Source of the DNA: JBEBVQ01 sp037190845
Lineage (GTDB): Bacteria; Bacteroidota; Bacteroidia; Chitinophagales; Chitinophagaceae
NCBI GenBank assembly: GCA_037190845.1
Contig: JBBCJI010000007.1
Location: forward strand, 1-64,000
Length of the DNA stretch: 64,000 nucleotides
Direction of reading: 5' to 3'
Shown: positions 8,036 through 15,208 of the stretch, piece by piece
Numbering within the stretch: position 1 is the stretch's first letter
How the letters are laid out: each line of letters begins with the position of its first letter
Notes under the pieces: model-generated
Told to the model about the DNA's origin: nothing
Seen by the model: the letters and a program-made list of their open reading frames with translations, nothing else
Databases searched by the model: none
Made by a program: the position numbers and the translations under genes

Positions 8036-8625
8036 ATTTGCAGCTCTTTATTATTCAAGCCCTATATTTTAATCAGGCCAAATATCTTTTTATCATAATT
8101 TTTATTATTTTACCTAACAGTTTCGGGTTTTGCGAGGGCGGGTCTTTTACCACAATTTCCTACGAAGCCGAAAACTGCCAAACGAAGCCTCCCCCCGCGC
8201 TTGCGCCGAATCGCTGTGATGGGCAGCTTTTATTTCTTATTCTCCTGTTCCGCTGCACCAGTTCACGAATGGTCTGTATTCTTTCAAGAATGTCGTCTGT
8301 GAATGTACTTTGATGCAAAATACGAATAATGATATTTTATTGCATTTTTTTGCTAATTATTCTATTTTTATTGAATTTCAACAATAAATATAGTTTAATT
8401 TACTTGACTGCATAATCCCTATTTCCTATTTTCGTTACCAATAAATATCGCGCACCTTCTACGCCTTCCGGAACGGCTCCCTACCAGTTACCGGAACTGT
8501 TCAGTCACGTGGCTTTGCTGCAGGAAACAGTGAAAGAGGCATTTGCCGGGCTGATGGAGGGGTATCAATTTTGCAGATGGGAAACGCGCAGCATAGCGAC
8601 CACACAGCAAGGGCATCCTGAATTG
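8036..8625. other. Gene-poor AT-rich stretch and compositional junction
   Basis: No convincing gene. An AT-rich stretch (8036-8110) is followed by the GGTTTTGCG motif copy at 8115-8142 and a GC-rich segment rich in CCCCCCGCG (about 8170-8230). From 8330 to 8440 the DNA is very AT-rich, then changes abruptly to the composition of the rest of the window. This change marks the right border of the AT-rich accessory block. Confidence 0.5.
8115..8142 (+). repeat. GGTTTTGCG motif bordering the AT-rich block, right copy
   Basis: It reads TAACAGTTTCGGGTTTTGCG then AGGGCGGG on the plus strand. It resembles the minus-strand motif at 6322-6353, so the two form an inverted pair around the GNAT, DUF2200 and DUF1801 genes. 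Confidence 0.4.
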
Positions 8626-8661
8626 TCAATTCCTTATCTCTGGCTGTTTTGTGTATTTTAA
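8416..8661 (+). pseudogene. Possible coding remnant, unrecognised
   Basis: A plus-strand frame without an ATG is open over this stretch and reads like protein in its middle (PYQLPELFSHVALLQETVKE, then AFAGLMEGYQFC). It begins at the AT/GC compositional junction and runs into the 3' end of the opposite-strand reductase gene. It may be the decayed tail of a gene broken when the AT-rich block arrived. I do not recognise the family. Confidence 0.2.
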
Positions 8662-9189
8662 GACAACGCCGCCTGTCGAAAGCTGTTGTGTGGAAACAAG
8701 CGATAAATTTTCAGGAGCAATACCCTGCCTGAATAAAGGCCGTCCGCTGCCCAAAATAACCGGTGCAACTCCGATACGGTATTCGTCAAACAAATGATCA
8801 TTAATAAACGTCCCGGAAAGGTTTGCGCTGCCGAATACATACATATCCCTGCCTCCCTGTGCTTTCAGCTTGGCGATTTCGGCTGAGGCATTCTCTCTGA
8901 TTAATGTAGTGTTATGCCAATCGGCTGATTTCAATGTTTTGGAAAAAACAAGTTTGGGTATCCTGTTCATCAGGTTCGCAATGGTTCCTTCTTCTTTTGT
9001 CCAATGAGCTGCCATTCCTTCATAAGTCACCCGTCCAAAAACGAGATAGTCTGCTGAATTTAATTGCTCAATACTAAGCTGCTCCAGCTCCTGTCCCCAG
9101 ACAATATTATGAAAAGGCAAGTCCCAGTTTTGCTGACCTTCAAAATAACCGTCTAAGGTTATGATGTTCCACATAATTAATCTTCTCAT
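8626..9189 (-). CDS. Dihydrofolate reductase family protein (RibD C-terminal domain)
   Basis: This 187-residue protein has the RibD_C/DHFR-like fold: MRRLIMWNIITLDGYFEG at the N-terminus, SADYLVFGRVTYEGMAAHW and IPKLVFSKTLKSADWHNTTL in the middle, the NADPH-site motif AQGGRDMYVFGSANLSGTFINDHLFDEYRIGVAPVILGSGRPLF, and a C-terminal beta strand. Stand-alone proteins of this kind are predicted NAD(P)H-dependent reductases, often called YwjB/YyaP-like, with unknown substrates; they are not the folate enzyme FolA. No operon partner is visible. Composition is typical of the chromosome. Confidence 0.85.
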   Translation of the reverse strand: MRRLIMWNIITLDGYFEGQQNWDLPFHNIVWGQELEQLSIEQLNSADYLVFGRVTYEGMAAHWTKEEGTIANLMNRIPKLVFSKTLKSADWHNTTLIRENASAEIAKLKAQGGRDMYVFGSANLSGTFINDHLFDEYRIGVAPVILGSGRPLFRQGIAPENLSLVSTQQLSTGGVVLKYTKQPEIRN

Positions 9190-9270
9190 AATTTATCGTC
9201 CGTTTAGTCTGAATGAATGGGTAAGACGCACACAGCGTCCTATAAACCCGAATTACAGGGTTACTACCAA

Positions 9271-9332
9271 ACAAAAAACGTAAGTAGCAAACTGTCATAA
9301 CACAATTAAGTTATCCCAACTTGCTACTTACG
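9271..9332 (-). terminator. Strong hairpin terminator of the peptide transporter
   Basis: CGTAAGTAGCAA (9279-9290) and TTGCTACTTACG (9321-9332) are exact complements, with a nested ATAAC/GTTAT pair. On the minus strand the hairpin is followed by TTTTTTG, giving a convincing intrinsic terminator about 20 bases after the transporter stop codon. Confidence 0.75.
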
Positions 9333-9353
9333 ACTAAATACCTGCTACTTCAA

Positions 9354-11270
9354 TTACCGGATGCCGTGCATCATCTTCAGCAGCCACTTATGAATAGCAT
9401 ACAGCAGGATCGCAGCAGCGCCGGCCATATACACGAAGATCATAAAGAAGTCAAACAGGTTGTTGATCTGCATACCAAGGAATGTAGGTTTTTCGGGATT
9501 CAGATTCCACACTTCTATCCTTTCCAAGTCCACCACATTACCACCTCTCTTCACCTTATCAAAACGTGAAGTGATCAGGTACTGACCATCATTGCTTACT
9601 ACACCTTTGTTCATTTTGGCGTTTATAGCATGCATCAGCTTCAAGTGATAGTTAGACACTTCATGCGAGCCGCCATTGATATTTAAAGAGGAGATTTTCT
9701 TATCATCCATCTGCACATCTGCCACCGGGAAAACAGTACTGTTTTGCAGCGGAGCGCTCCATGCGGACGTATCAATCGGGTATGCATTGAGCTGTGCCAG
9801 CAGATCCGGCTCTGCTTCCACGATGCGGTCAATTTTCACTTCTTCCGGATACAGGGCACTCAGCTCACCGGCAAACTTATTGGCGGTTGCCGTAGAAAGG
9901 AACCACACCCCCATCAGCAGGGAAACAAAACGCACCGGCGCCAGCTTCACCACCATAGACAAACCAATGGGAGAAAGGCAAAGCTCACCGATCGTATGAA
10001 TAAGATATAAACCCACCAGCCATACCATGCTGACCTTTGTCCAGGGCTCGATACCATTTACCCCCCAGGCAATAAACAGGTAACCCAATGCAAGGAAAGC
10101 AAGCCCCATAGACTGCTTTACCGGAGAGGAAGGCTCTTTCCCTTTTTTCCCCAGGGCATTCCATACCGTAACAGCTACCGGCGCCAGCAACACGATAAAC
10201 ATGGCATTGAATATCTGGAACAGGCTCGCCGGCATGTTCCAGCCGAAAATGTTCCGGTTCGTCTGTTCCTGTGCAAAGAACGTCAGCGACGCACCTGCCT
10301 GCTCAAAGGCAGACCAGAAGAAGATCACAAAGAAGGCGATGATGAATATCACCCAGATACGGTCTTTCTCAACGCGGGTAAGCGAAGATTCCGTGACAAT
10401 CAGCCCGGGCAATACGATACAGCTCGCGAAGATGATCGCGCCGATCACATCAAATTCAAGCACCTGCTGGAAGATGTAATAAAGCGCACCAAGACTCAGG
10501 ATACCGACTGCTACTTTTCTCAAACTGACCTTTGCTGCAGGCTTCTGCTCCGTTGCATTACCATCAGCAGTCATACCTGCATCCTGTATCTTTTTCGGCG
10601 GCATACCCACAGGCTGGCCTTCAGGCGTAACAATAAACTTGTTCTTCAATGCAATGAATGCGATCAGGCTGATGATCATACCGATACAGGCAGCCAGGAA
10701 GCCCCATTTAAAAGCTTCGGGGATCACGGTTCCGGCATCTGTATAACGTTCGCCCAGGCTGCCGCATACAACCGGCGCCAGAAGCGCACCCATGTTAATT
10801 CCCTGGTAGAAAATGGTAAATGCAGAATCCACCCGCCGGTCATTCTGCGGATAAAGCTGCCCCACCATCGTGGAGATATTAGGCTTGAAGAAACCATTAC
10901 CAAAGATCAGGAACCCAAGGCCGGTATACATAAACATAGATGCAGTATCTACGTTGCTATATACATTACCGCTCAGGAACATAAACATCTGACCTGCAGC
11001 CATAAGGATCCCGCCAAAAATGATCGAACGCCGGTTGCCCCAGTATTTATCAGCAATATAGCCGCCCAGCAGGGGTGTGAGGTAAACAAGTCCGGTATAG
11101 CTACCATATATCTGCGATGCAAACGCTTTATCAAAAAGCAGTGCGTTCAGCATGTACAGGGTAAAGATGGCACGCATGCCATAATAACTGAAACGTTCCC
11201 ACATTTCAGTGAAATACAGCAGGTATAGCCCCTTGGGGTGTCCCTGTTTTACTGCCGGGTTTTGTGACAT
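9354..11270 (-). CDS. Proton-dependent oligopeptide (POT/PTR2) transporter
   Basis: This 638-residue inner-membrane protein imports di- or tripeptides with protons. The N-terminal half shows the POT signature FTEMWERFSYYGMRAIFTLYM (the ExxER motif of helix 1), LTPLLGGYIADKYWGNRRSI and FGNGFFKPNISTMVGQLY. About twelve or more hydrophobic helices are visible. A hydrophilic insert of about 130 residues (about 475-600, from SALYPEEVKIDRIVEAEPD to GGNVVDLERIEVW) precedes the last helices; such a periplasmic insert is a feature I recall from Bacteroidota POT proteins. The gene stands alone with its own terminator. Substrate range cannot be read from the sequence. Confidence 0.93.
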   Translation of the reverse strand: MSQNPAVKQGHPKGLYLLYFTEMWERFSYYGMRAIFTLYMLNALLFDKAFASQIYGSYTGLVYLTPLLGGYIADKYWGNRRSIIFGGILMAAGQMFMFLSGNVYSNVDTASMFMYTGLGFLIFGNGFFKPNISTMVGQLYPQNDRRVDSAFTIFYQGINMGALLAPVVCGSLGERYTDAGTVIPEAFKWGFLAACIGMIISLIAFIALKNKFIVTPEGQPVGMPPKKIQDAGMTADGNATEQKPAAKVSLRKVAVGILSLGALYYIFQQVLEFDVIGAIIFASCIVLPGLIVTESSLTRVEKDRIWVIFIIAFFVIFFWSAFEQAGASLTFFAQEQTNRNIFGWNMPASLFQIFNAMFIVLLAPVAVTVWNALGKKGKEPSSPVKQSMGLAFLALGYLFIAWGVNGIEPWTKVSMVWLVGLYLIHTIGELCLSPIGLSMVVKLAPVRFVSLLMGVWFLSTATANKFAGELSALYPEEVKIDRIVEAEPDLLAQLNAYPIDTSAWSAPLQNSTVFPVADVQMDDKKISSLNINGGSHEVSNYHLKLMHAINAKMNKGVVSNDGQYLITSRFDKVKRGGNVVDLERIEVWNLNPEKPTFLGMQINNLFDFFMIFVYMAGAAAILLYAIHKWLLKMMHGIR

Positions 11271-11696
11271 GAAATATGTTTTATTTTATAACAAGGGCGT
11301 AAGTTAATAAAAAATTAAAGCGGCATATAACCCCCGGAAAGAAAATACCGCGTAAGAGGGTATTTTTAATCACTATTGTCCGGCAAAGCAAGCTTAGCCG
11401 GACCGGGTAAAGTTTGTTGGATATCGTCCGGTTAACAGACGTTTGTCATGCTGACGTAGGAAGCATCCCACAAAATGCCGGGAATCACGCATAATGTGAG
11501 ATCCTTCCCTCGCCAGGATGGCATCGTGCTTCAGGCAAACAAGCATCATCACTATTAAGCTCCCTGTTTCTGTCAAAAGCAAGCCCCTGTTTTACATAAA
11601 TGTCTGAAACAGCTTGCTGATAACGACTTCACAAGTCTGTAATTTCTTTCCCCGCACAACCGTGATTTGTAATTAGCCAATGTGCTGATTAGCTAT
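11271..11696. other. Intergenic region with second palindromic element
   Basis: This stretch separates the transporter and amidohydrolase genes, both on the minus strand. It contains a diverged copy of the 91-181 palindrome and a weak inverted repeat near 11385-11440. Open frames across it are short and lack family resemblance. Confidence 0.5.
11445..11523. repeat. Dispersed imperfect palindromic element, copy 2
   Basis: It shares GTCATGCTGACG, AAGCATCCCACAAAATG and ATAATGTGAGATCCTT with the first copy at 91-181 (there GTCATCCTGAGCG, AAGGATCCCACACAATG and a matching right arm). The arms still pair. It is shorter and more diverged than copy 1. Confidence 0.6.
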
Positions 11697-13010
11697 TTAA
11701 AATAAAGTAGCATAATCAACCACCAGGTGCGACAATGCCCTGATACCTAATATAAACCCTGCCTCGTCGAGGAAAAATTCAGGTGTATGATGTGGTGCGG
11801 CTTTTTGCGGATCCTGACCTTTGGGCATGGCGCCCAGGAAGAAATACAGGCCGGGCGCTTTTTGAGCAAAAAAGGAAAAATCTTCCGCGCTGGTATGCTG
11901 CGGCACAAGCAGCACATTCCCGTCACCGGCTGTTTTTTGCAGCGTCGGCAGCATTTTTTGCGTCAACGCTATATCATTATGAGTCACCGGGTAATGTACG
12001 GAATAAGGAATCTCCACGGTAGCCGTTGCGCCGCCCGCCTCCGCTGTGTGCATAGCGATCTGGCGGATACGCTCATACATCATCTTTTCGTCTTCAGGGC
12101 TCAATGCCCGGACTGTACCGGTGAGTTCTACGCTTTCCGGTATGATGTTAAAACGGTTGCCGCCATGTATCGTTCCGATCGTCACGACGCCTGCATTTTC
12201 CGTCACGTTGAGGTTGCGGCTGACCACGGTTTGCAGGCTGGTCACGATCTGTGCAGCGACCACCACCGGATCCACAGAAGCCCAGGGCATGGCGCCATGT
12301 GCCGGCTTGCCGTGCACGGTGATCTTCATATCGCAGGCGCTGGCCATCGTTCCGCCGGGGCGGTAAGTGATCTTGCCCGCTTCGGTTTGTGCATCCATAT
12401 GCAATCCGAAGATCGCATCTACTTTAGGATTATCCATCACCCCTTGCTTTACCATCAGGGCGGCACCACCCTCCTCGCCTTTCGGCGCGCCTTCCTCTGC
12501 CGGCTGGAAGATAAACTTCACCGTCCCGGCCAGATCCTTCTGTACTCCGGCCAATACCGAAGCAACGCCCATCAGGATCGCTACATGCGCATCATGTCCG
12601 CAGGCGTGCATCACACCTGTCTCTGCGCCGTTGTAATCAGTTATCGCTTTTGAGGCAAAGGGCAGGTCTGTATTTTCCGTTACCGGCAGGGCATCCATAT
12701 CTGCCCGCAGGGCGATTACAGGGCCGGGACGGCCTCCTTTCAGCAAGGCTACTACACCCGTATGGGCAACACCCGTATCCACTTCCATACCCAGCGACCG
12801 GAGATGCCGCGCAATCAATGCTGCGGTACGGAATTCACGATTACCCAGCTCAGGATGCTGATGGATATCACGCCGCCATTCAATCACCTGTTTTTCCACA
12901 CCGTATGCAAGCTGATCTATCCGGGAGTTCAGATTCCGCGACTGGGCATATGTATTCAAAGATATTCCGGCGCATATAAAAATAAATCCGGCAACCTTTC
13001 TGAGATCCAT
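11697..13010 (-). CDS. Exported M20 family amidohydrolase/peptidase
   Basis: A 437-residue M20D-type metallohydrolase. A signal peptide (MDLRKVAGFIFICAGISLNTYAQ) points to the periplasm. Metal-binding motifs are visible: HACGHDAHVAILMGVA near residues 134-150, FQPAEEGAPKGEEGG with the catalytic Glu pair, GLHMDAQTEAGKI, and a C-terminal HTSAEDFSFFAQKAPGLYFFLG. The lid/dimerisation domain lies between (CDMKITVHGKPAHGAMPWASVDPVVVAAQIV). Relatives hydrolyse N-acyl amino acids, hippurate or IAA-amino acid conjugates. The periplasmic location suggests scavenging of N-acylated amino acids, and the peptide transporter downstream on the same strand fits that theme but is a separate unit. The exact substrate is unknown. 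Confidence 0.9.
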   Translation of the reverse strand: MDLRKVAGFIFICAGISLNTYAQSRNLNSRIDQLAYGVEKQVIEWRRDIHQHPELGNREFRTAALIARHLRSLGMEVDTGVAHTGVVALLKGGRPGPVIALRADMDALPVTENTDLPFASKAITDYNGAETGVMHACGHDAHVAILMGVASVLAGVQKDLAGTVKFIFQPAEEGAPKGEEGGAALMVKQGVMDNPKVDAIFGLHMDAQTEAGKITYRPGGTMASACDMKITVHGKPAHGAMPWASVDPVVVAAQIVTSLQTVVSRNLNVTENAGVVTIGTIHGGNRFNIIPESVELTGTVRALSPEDEKMMYERIRQIAMHTAEAGGATATVEIPYSVHYPVTHNDIALTQKMLPTLQKTAGDGNVLLVPQHTSAEDFSFFAQKAPGLYFFLGAMPKGQDPQKAAPHHTPEFFLDEAGFILGIRALSHLVVDYATLF

Positions 13011-13648
13011 AAAGAAATGTTTTATGCTACAAAATACAAAACCCCACGTTATACACTGCTATTTCTGAGGCATATTAAAACCTCCTTTCTCAGAGGGGCG
13101 GAGGCCTTCTACCTACACCCCCTATATGCTATCCTTTGACAGAAGAACAGATGTTTTATGACAATGCAGTGTTCTATAACTCCAAAAGGGTACCATTCAA
13201 ATCTTCGCTTTCATACTTCAGGGTATTCATTTCGACCCTTCGACAAGCTCAGGGCTCAATGACCAACATTAAAAGACGGTTGCTGAGCGTGTCGGAGCAA
13301 AATTAAGTTTTTTGGATAGCGAAGATTTGAATTATATCCTTCCAAAGACTGAAAGCCTTTGATACATATAGCCCAGGGGCATCGCCCGGGGCAGCAGGAA
13401 AATTGACCTTGCCCTGCGCCCTGAAGGGGCAGCATAAAAAGCTTGTGACAAAGGTAGGTTCAAGCCGTGTGTTTTTCATCGCTCAGTAGTCAGAACCGTG
13501 AAGCTGCCTCCTGCCGGAGCAGTATCGGGGATATTTTGACATATCCATCTGCAAATTAATTTACATAAACAGATGCAGCAGTCAATGTTTCCAAATCTTT
13601 AAATTTCCTGTCAATCACATCACCAGCAACATTTTCACAAAAAAATCC
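13011..13648. other. Gene-free spacer with repeat remnants
   Basis: No gene is supported. The stretch holds a degenerate copy of a TTCGACAAGCTCAG hairpin (13239-13296) and a GC-rich segment at about 13368-13432 with short inverted pairs such as GCCCAGGGGC/GCCCGGGGC and GCCCTGAAGGGGC, resembling intergenic repeats of other Bacteroidota. Confidence 0.5.
13239..13296. repeat. Degenerate copy of the TTCGACAAGCTCAG hairpin element
   Basis: ACATTAAAAGACGGTTGCTG then AGCGTGTCGGA matches the reverse complement of the perfect hairpin at 55905-55955 (ACATTAAAGGACGGTGGCTG then AGCTTGTCGAA) at most positions. The left arm TTCGACAAGCTCAG is intact; the right arm has decayed. Confidence 0.6.
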
Positions 13649-13656
13649 TATCTTTG
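13649..13656 (+). promoter_or_regulatory. Bacteroidota -7 box upstream of the KamA-family gene
   Basis: TATCTTTG matches TAnnTTTG. It lies 172 bases before the ATG at 13829, which would give a long leader of about 165 bases containing a GAATTATTTTTTAATTC inverted repeat and a G-rich segment. No clear -33 box is seen. Confidence 0.45.
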
Positions 13657-13828
13657 TTTACCGTCCACTGGAATTATTTTTTAATTCAATCTGTCAGCTC
13701 CGCATCTATTCGCGGCTGATTTCTTAGCGGTTATCGCACATTTTATTTTTCATTTTTTACCTGGGGCGGGGGTAAGTTAACCATCTTGTATATCGCCCAT
13801 CCGGGTTTGGTGTGCAGATTAAAGAGGT

Positions 13829-15148
13829 ATGCCTATGTTTGAACAAAAGACGTACAAAGCGTATAGTAATCACAACTTTCGCACCATTCCACAGGTACAA
13901 CAGTATTTGTCTGAAGATGAGCAAAATGCCATTGACGTTGTCGGCGCAGTTCTTCCGTTTAAGGTAAACGCCTACGTGGTTGACGAACTGATCCGATGGG
14001 AAAATGTGCCGAACGATCCGATATTCACGCTTACCTTCCCCCAAAGGGAAATGTTGCATCCCCGTCACTTTGATATAGTAGACAGAGCATTAAAATCAGG
14101 GATGCCCAAAAATGAACTAAAAGTGCTGGTCAATAAAATACGCCTGAAGCTAAATCCACACCCCGCAGGTCAGATGGAGCATAATGTTCCGGAGCTGAAC
14201 GGCACCAAACTAACAGGCATACAACACAAATATGACCAGACGGTTCTGTTCTTTCCCAATCACGGCCAAACGTGCCATGCTTATTGCACCTTTTGCTTTC
14301 GCTGGCCACAGTTTGTCGGCATGGATGAATTGAAGTTTGCCATGCGTGAAACAGATCTGCTGATCGAATATCTCCGGGAGCATCCGGAAGTTACGGATAT
14401 CCTGTTCACGGGCGGCGACCCGATGATCATGAATGCCGACCGGCTGCGCATGTATATCGATCCCTTGCTCGACGCAGACCTTCCCAATCTCCGCACGATA
14501 CGTATCGGCACAAAATCACTCAGCTTCTGGCCTTATCGTTTCATTAACGACAAAGACGCAGATGCAGTCTTACAACTCTTTGAGACCGTCGTAAAAAGTG
14601 GGAAACATCTCGCTTTGATGGGACACTTCAGTCATCCTAACGAATTGCAAACGCCGGCCGTACAGGAAGCCATACGCAGGATCAGAAATACCGGTGCACA
14701 GATCCGTACGCAATCGCCCATCATGCGTAATATCAATGATGATCCCACCGTTTGGGCTGAGATGTGGAAAGAGCAGGTACGGCAGGGGTGCATTCCTTAC
14801 TACATGTTCATCGCAAGGGATACGGGCGCACAGGATTACTTTTCCGTCCCTCTGGAGCAGTGCTGGCAGATATTCCAGCAGGCATACCAGCAGGTCAGCG
14901 GTATCTGCAGAACGGTACGCGGGCCGAGTATGTCTGCGGGGCCGGGTAAGATCCAGGTATTAGGTGTAACGGAAATAAAAGGCGAGAAAGTATTCGTGCT
15001 CCGCTTCATACAAGGCCGGAATGCAGACTGGGCACATCGCCCTTTCTTTGCCGCCTACGATGAAAACGCCGTATGGCTCGATGACCTGAAACCGGCATTT
15101 GAGGAAGATCAGTTCTTTTTCGAAGCAGAGGAAGAAGTTATGGCGTAG
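13829..15148 (+). CDS. KamA-family radical SAM protein (lysine 2,3-aminomutase-like)
   Basis: A 439-residue radical SAM enzyme. The cluster motif CHAYCTFC has Cys149, Cys153 and Cys156 to bind the 4Fe-4S/SAM centre, with the glycine-rich FTGGDPMI after it. A Lys at about 374 in AGPGKIQVLG occupies the place of the pyridoxal phosphate lysine of lysine 2,3-aminomutase. The Asp before YFSVPL (about 331, ARDTGAQDYF) resembles one of the two substrate Asp residues of the clostridial enzyme, but the second, in the VVDAPGGGGK segment, is replaced by Ser-Met-Ser. The substrate may therefore not be L-lysine. A second ATG lies two codons in. The gene is flanked by a hairpin shared with the convergent DUF5686 gene. 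Confidence 0.82.
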   Translation: MPMFEQKTYKAYSNHNFRTIPQVQQYLSEDEQNAIDVVGAVLPFKVNAYVVDELIRWENVPNDPIFTLTFPQREMLHPRHFDIVDRALKSGMPKNELKVLVNKIRLKLNPHPAGQMEHNVPELNGTKLTGIQHKYDQTVLFFPNHGQTCHAYCTFCFRWPQFVGMDELKFAMRETDLLIEYLREHPEVTDILFTGGDPMIMNADRLRMYIDPLLDADLPNLRTIRIGTKSLSFWPYRFINDKDADAVLQLFETVVKSGKHLALMGHFSHPNELQTPAVQEAIRRIRNTGAQIRTQSPIMRNINDDPTVWAEMWKEQVRQGCIPYYMFIARDTGAQDYFSVPLEQCWQIFQQAYQQVSGICRTVRGPSMSAGPGKIQVLGVTEIKGEKVFVLRFIQGRNADWAHRPFFAAYDENAVWLDDLKPAFEEDQFFFEAEEEVMA

Positions 15149-15154
15149 TTATGA

Positions 15155-15202
15155 GTTATGAATGATGAGTGATGAGTGAACTCATCATTCATCATTCATA
15201 AC
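15155..15202. terminator. Bidirectional hairpin between convergent genes
   Basis: The arms at 15155-15177 and 15180-15202 pair over 23 bases with one mismatch (5' arm begins GTTATGAATGATGAG). It sits 6 bases from each of the two convergent stop codons and probably ends both transcripts. A related hairpin made of the same words is at 61647-61694. Confidence 0.7.
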
Positions 15203-15208
15203 TCATCA

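Noticed and set aside
6322..8142. Integron gene-cassette attC sites around the small genes
   Set aside because: No integrase and no convincing GTTRRRY core with paired arms; only the weaker inverted GGTTTTGCG motif is reported.
8038..8313. Plus-strand frame of 91 codons beginning with a hydrophobic stretch
   Set aside because: It crosses the repeat-like GGTTTTGCG motif and a CCCCCCGCG segment, has no family resemblance, and its composition shifts along its length. Most likely chance.
11394..11582. Minus-strand frame of 62 codons between the transporter and the amidohydrolase
   Set aside because: It overlaps the palindromic repeat at 11445-11523, so the open frame comes from repeat sequence.
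13757..14068. Minus-strand frame over the start of the KamA-family gene
   Set aside because: It is antisense to a well-supported gene and its product has no recognisable motif.
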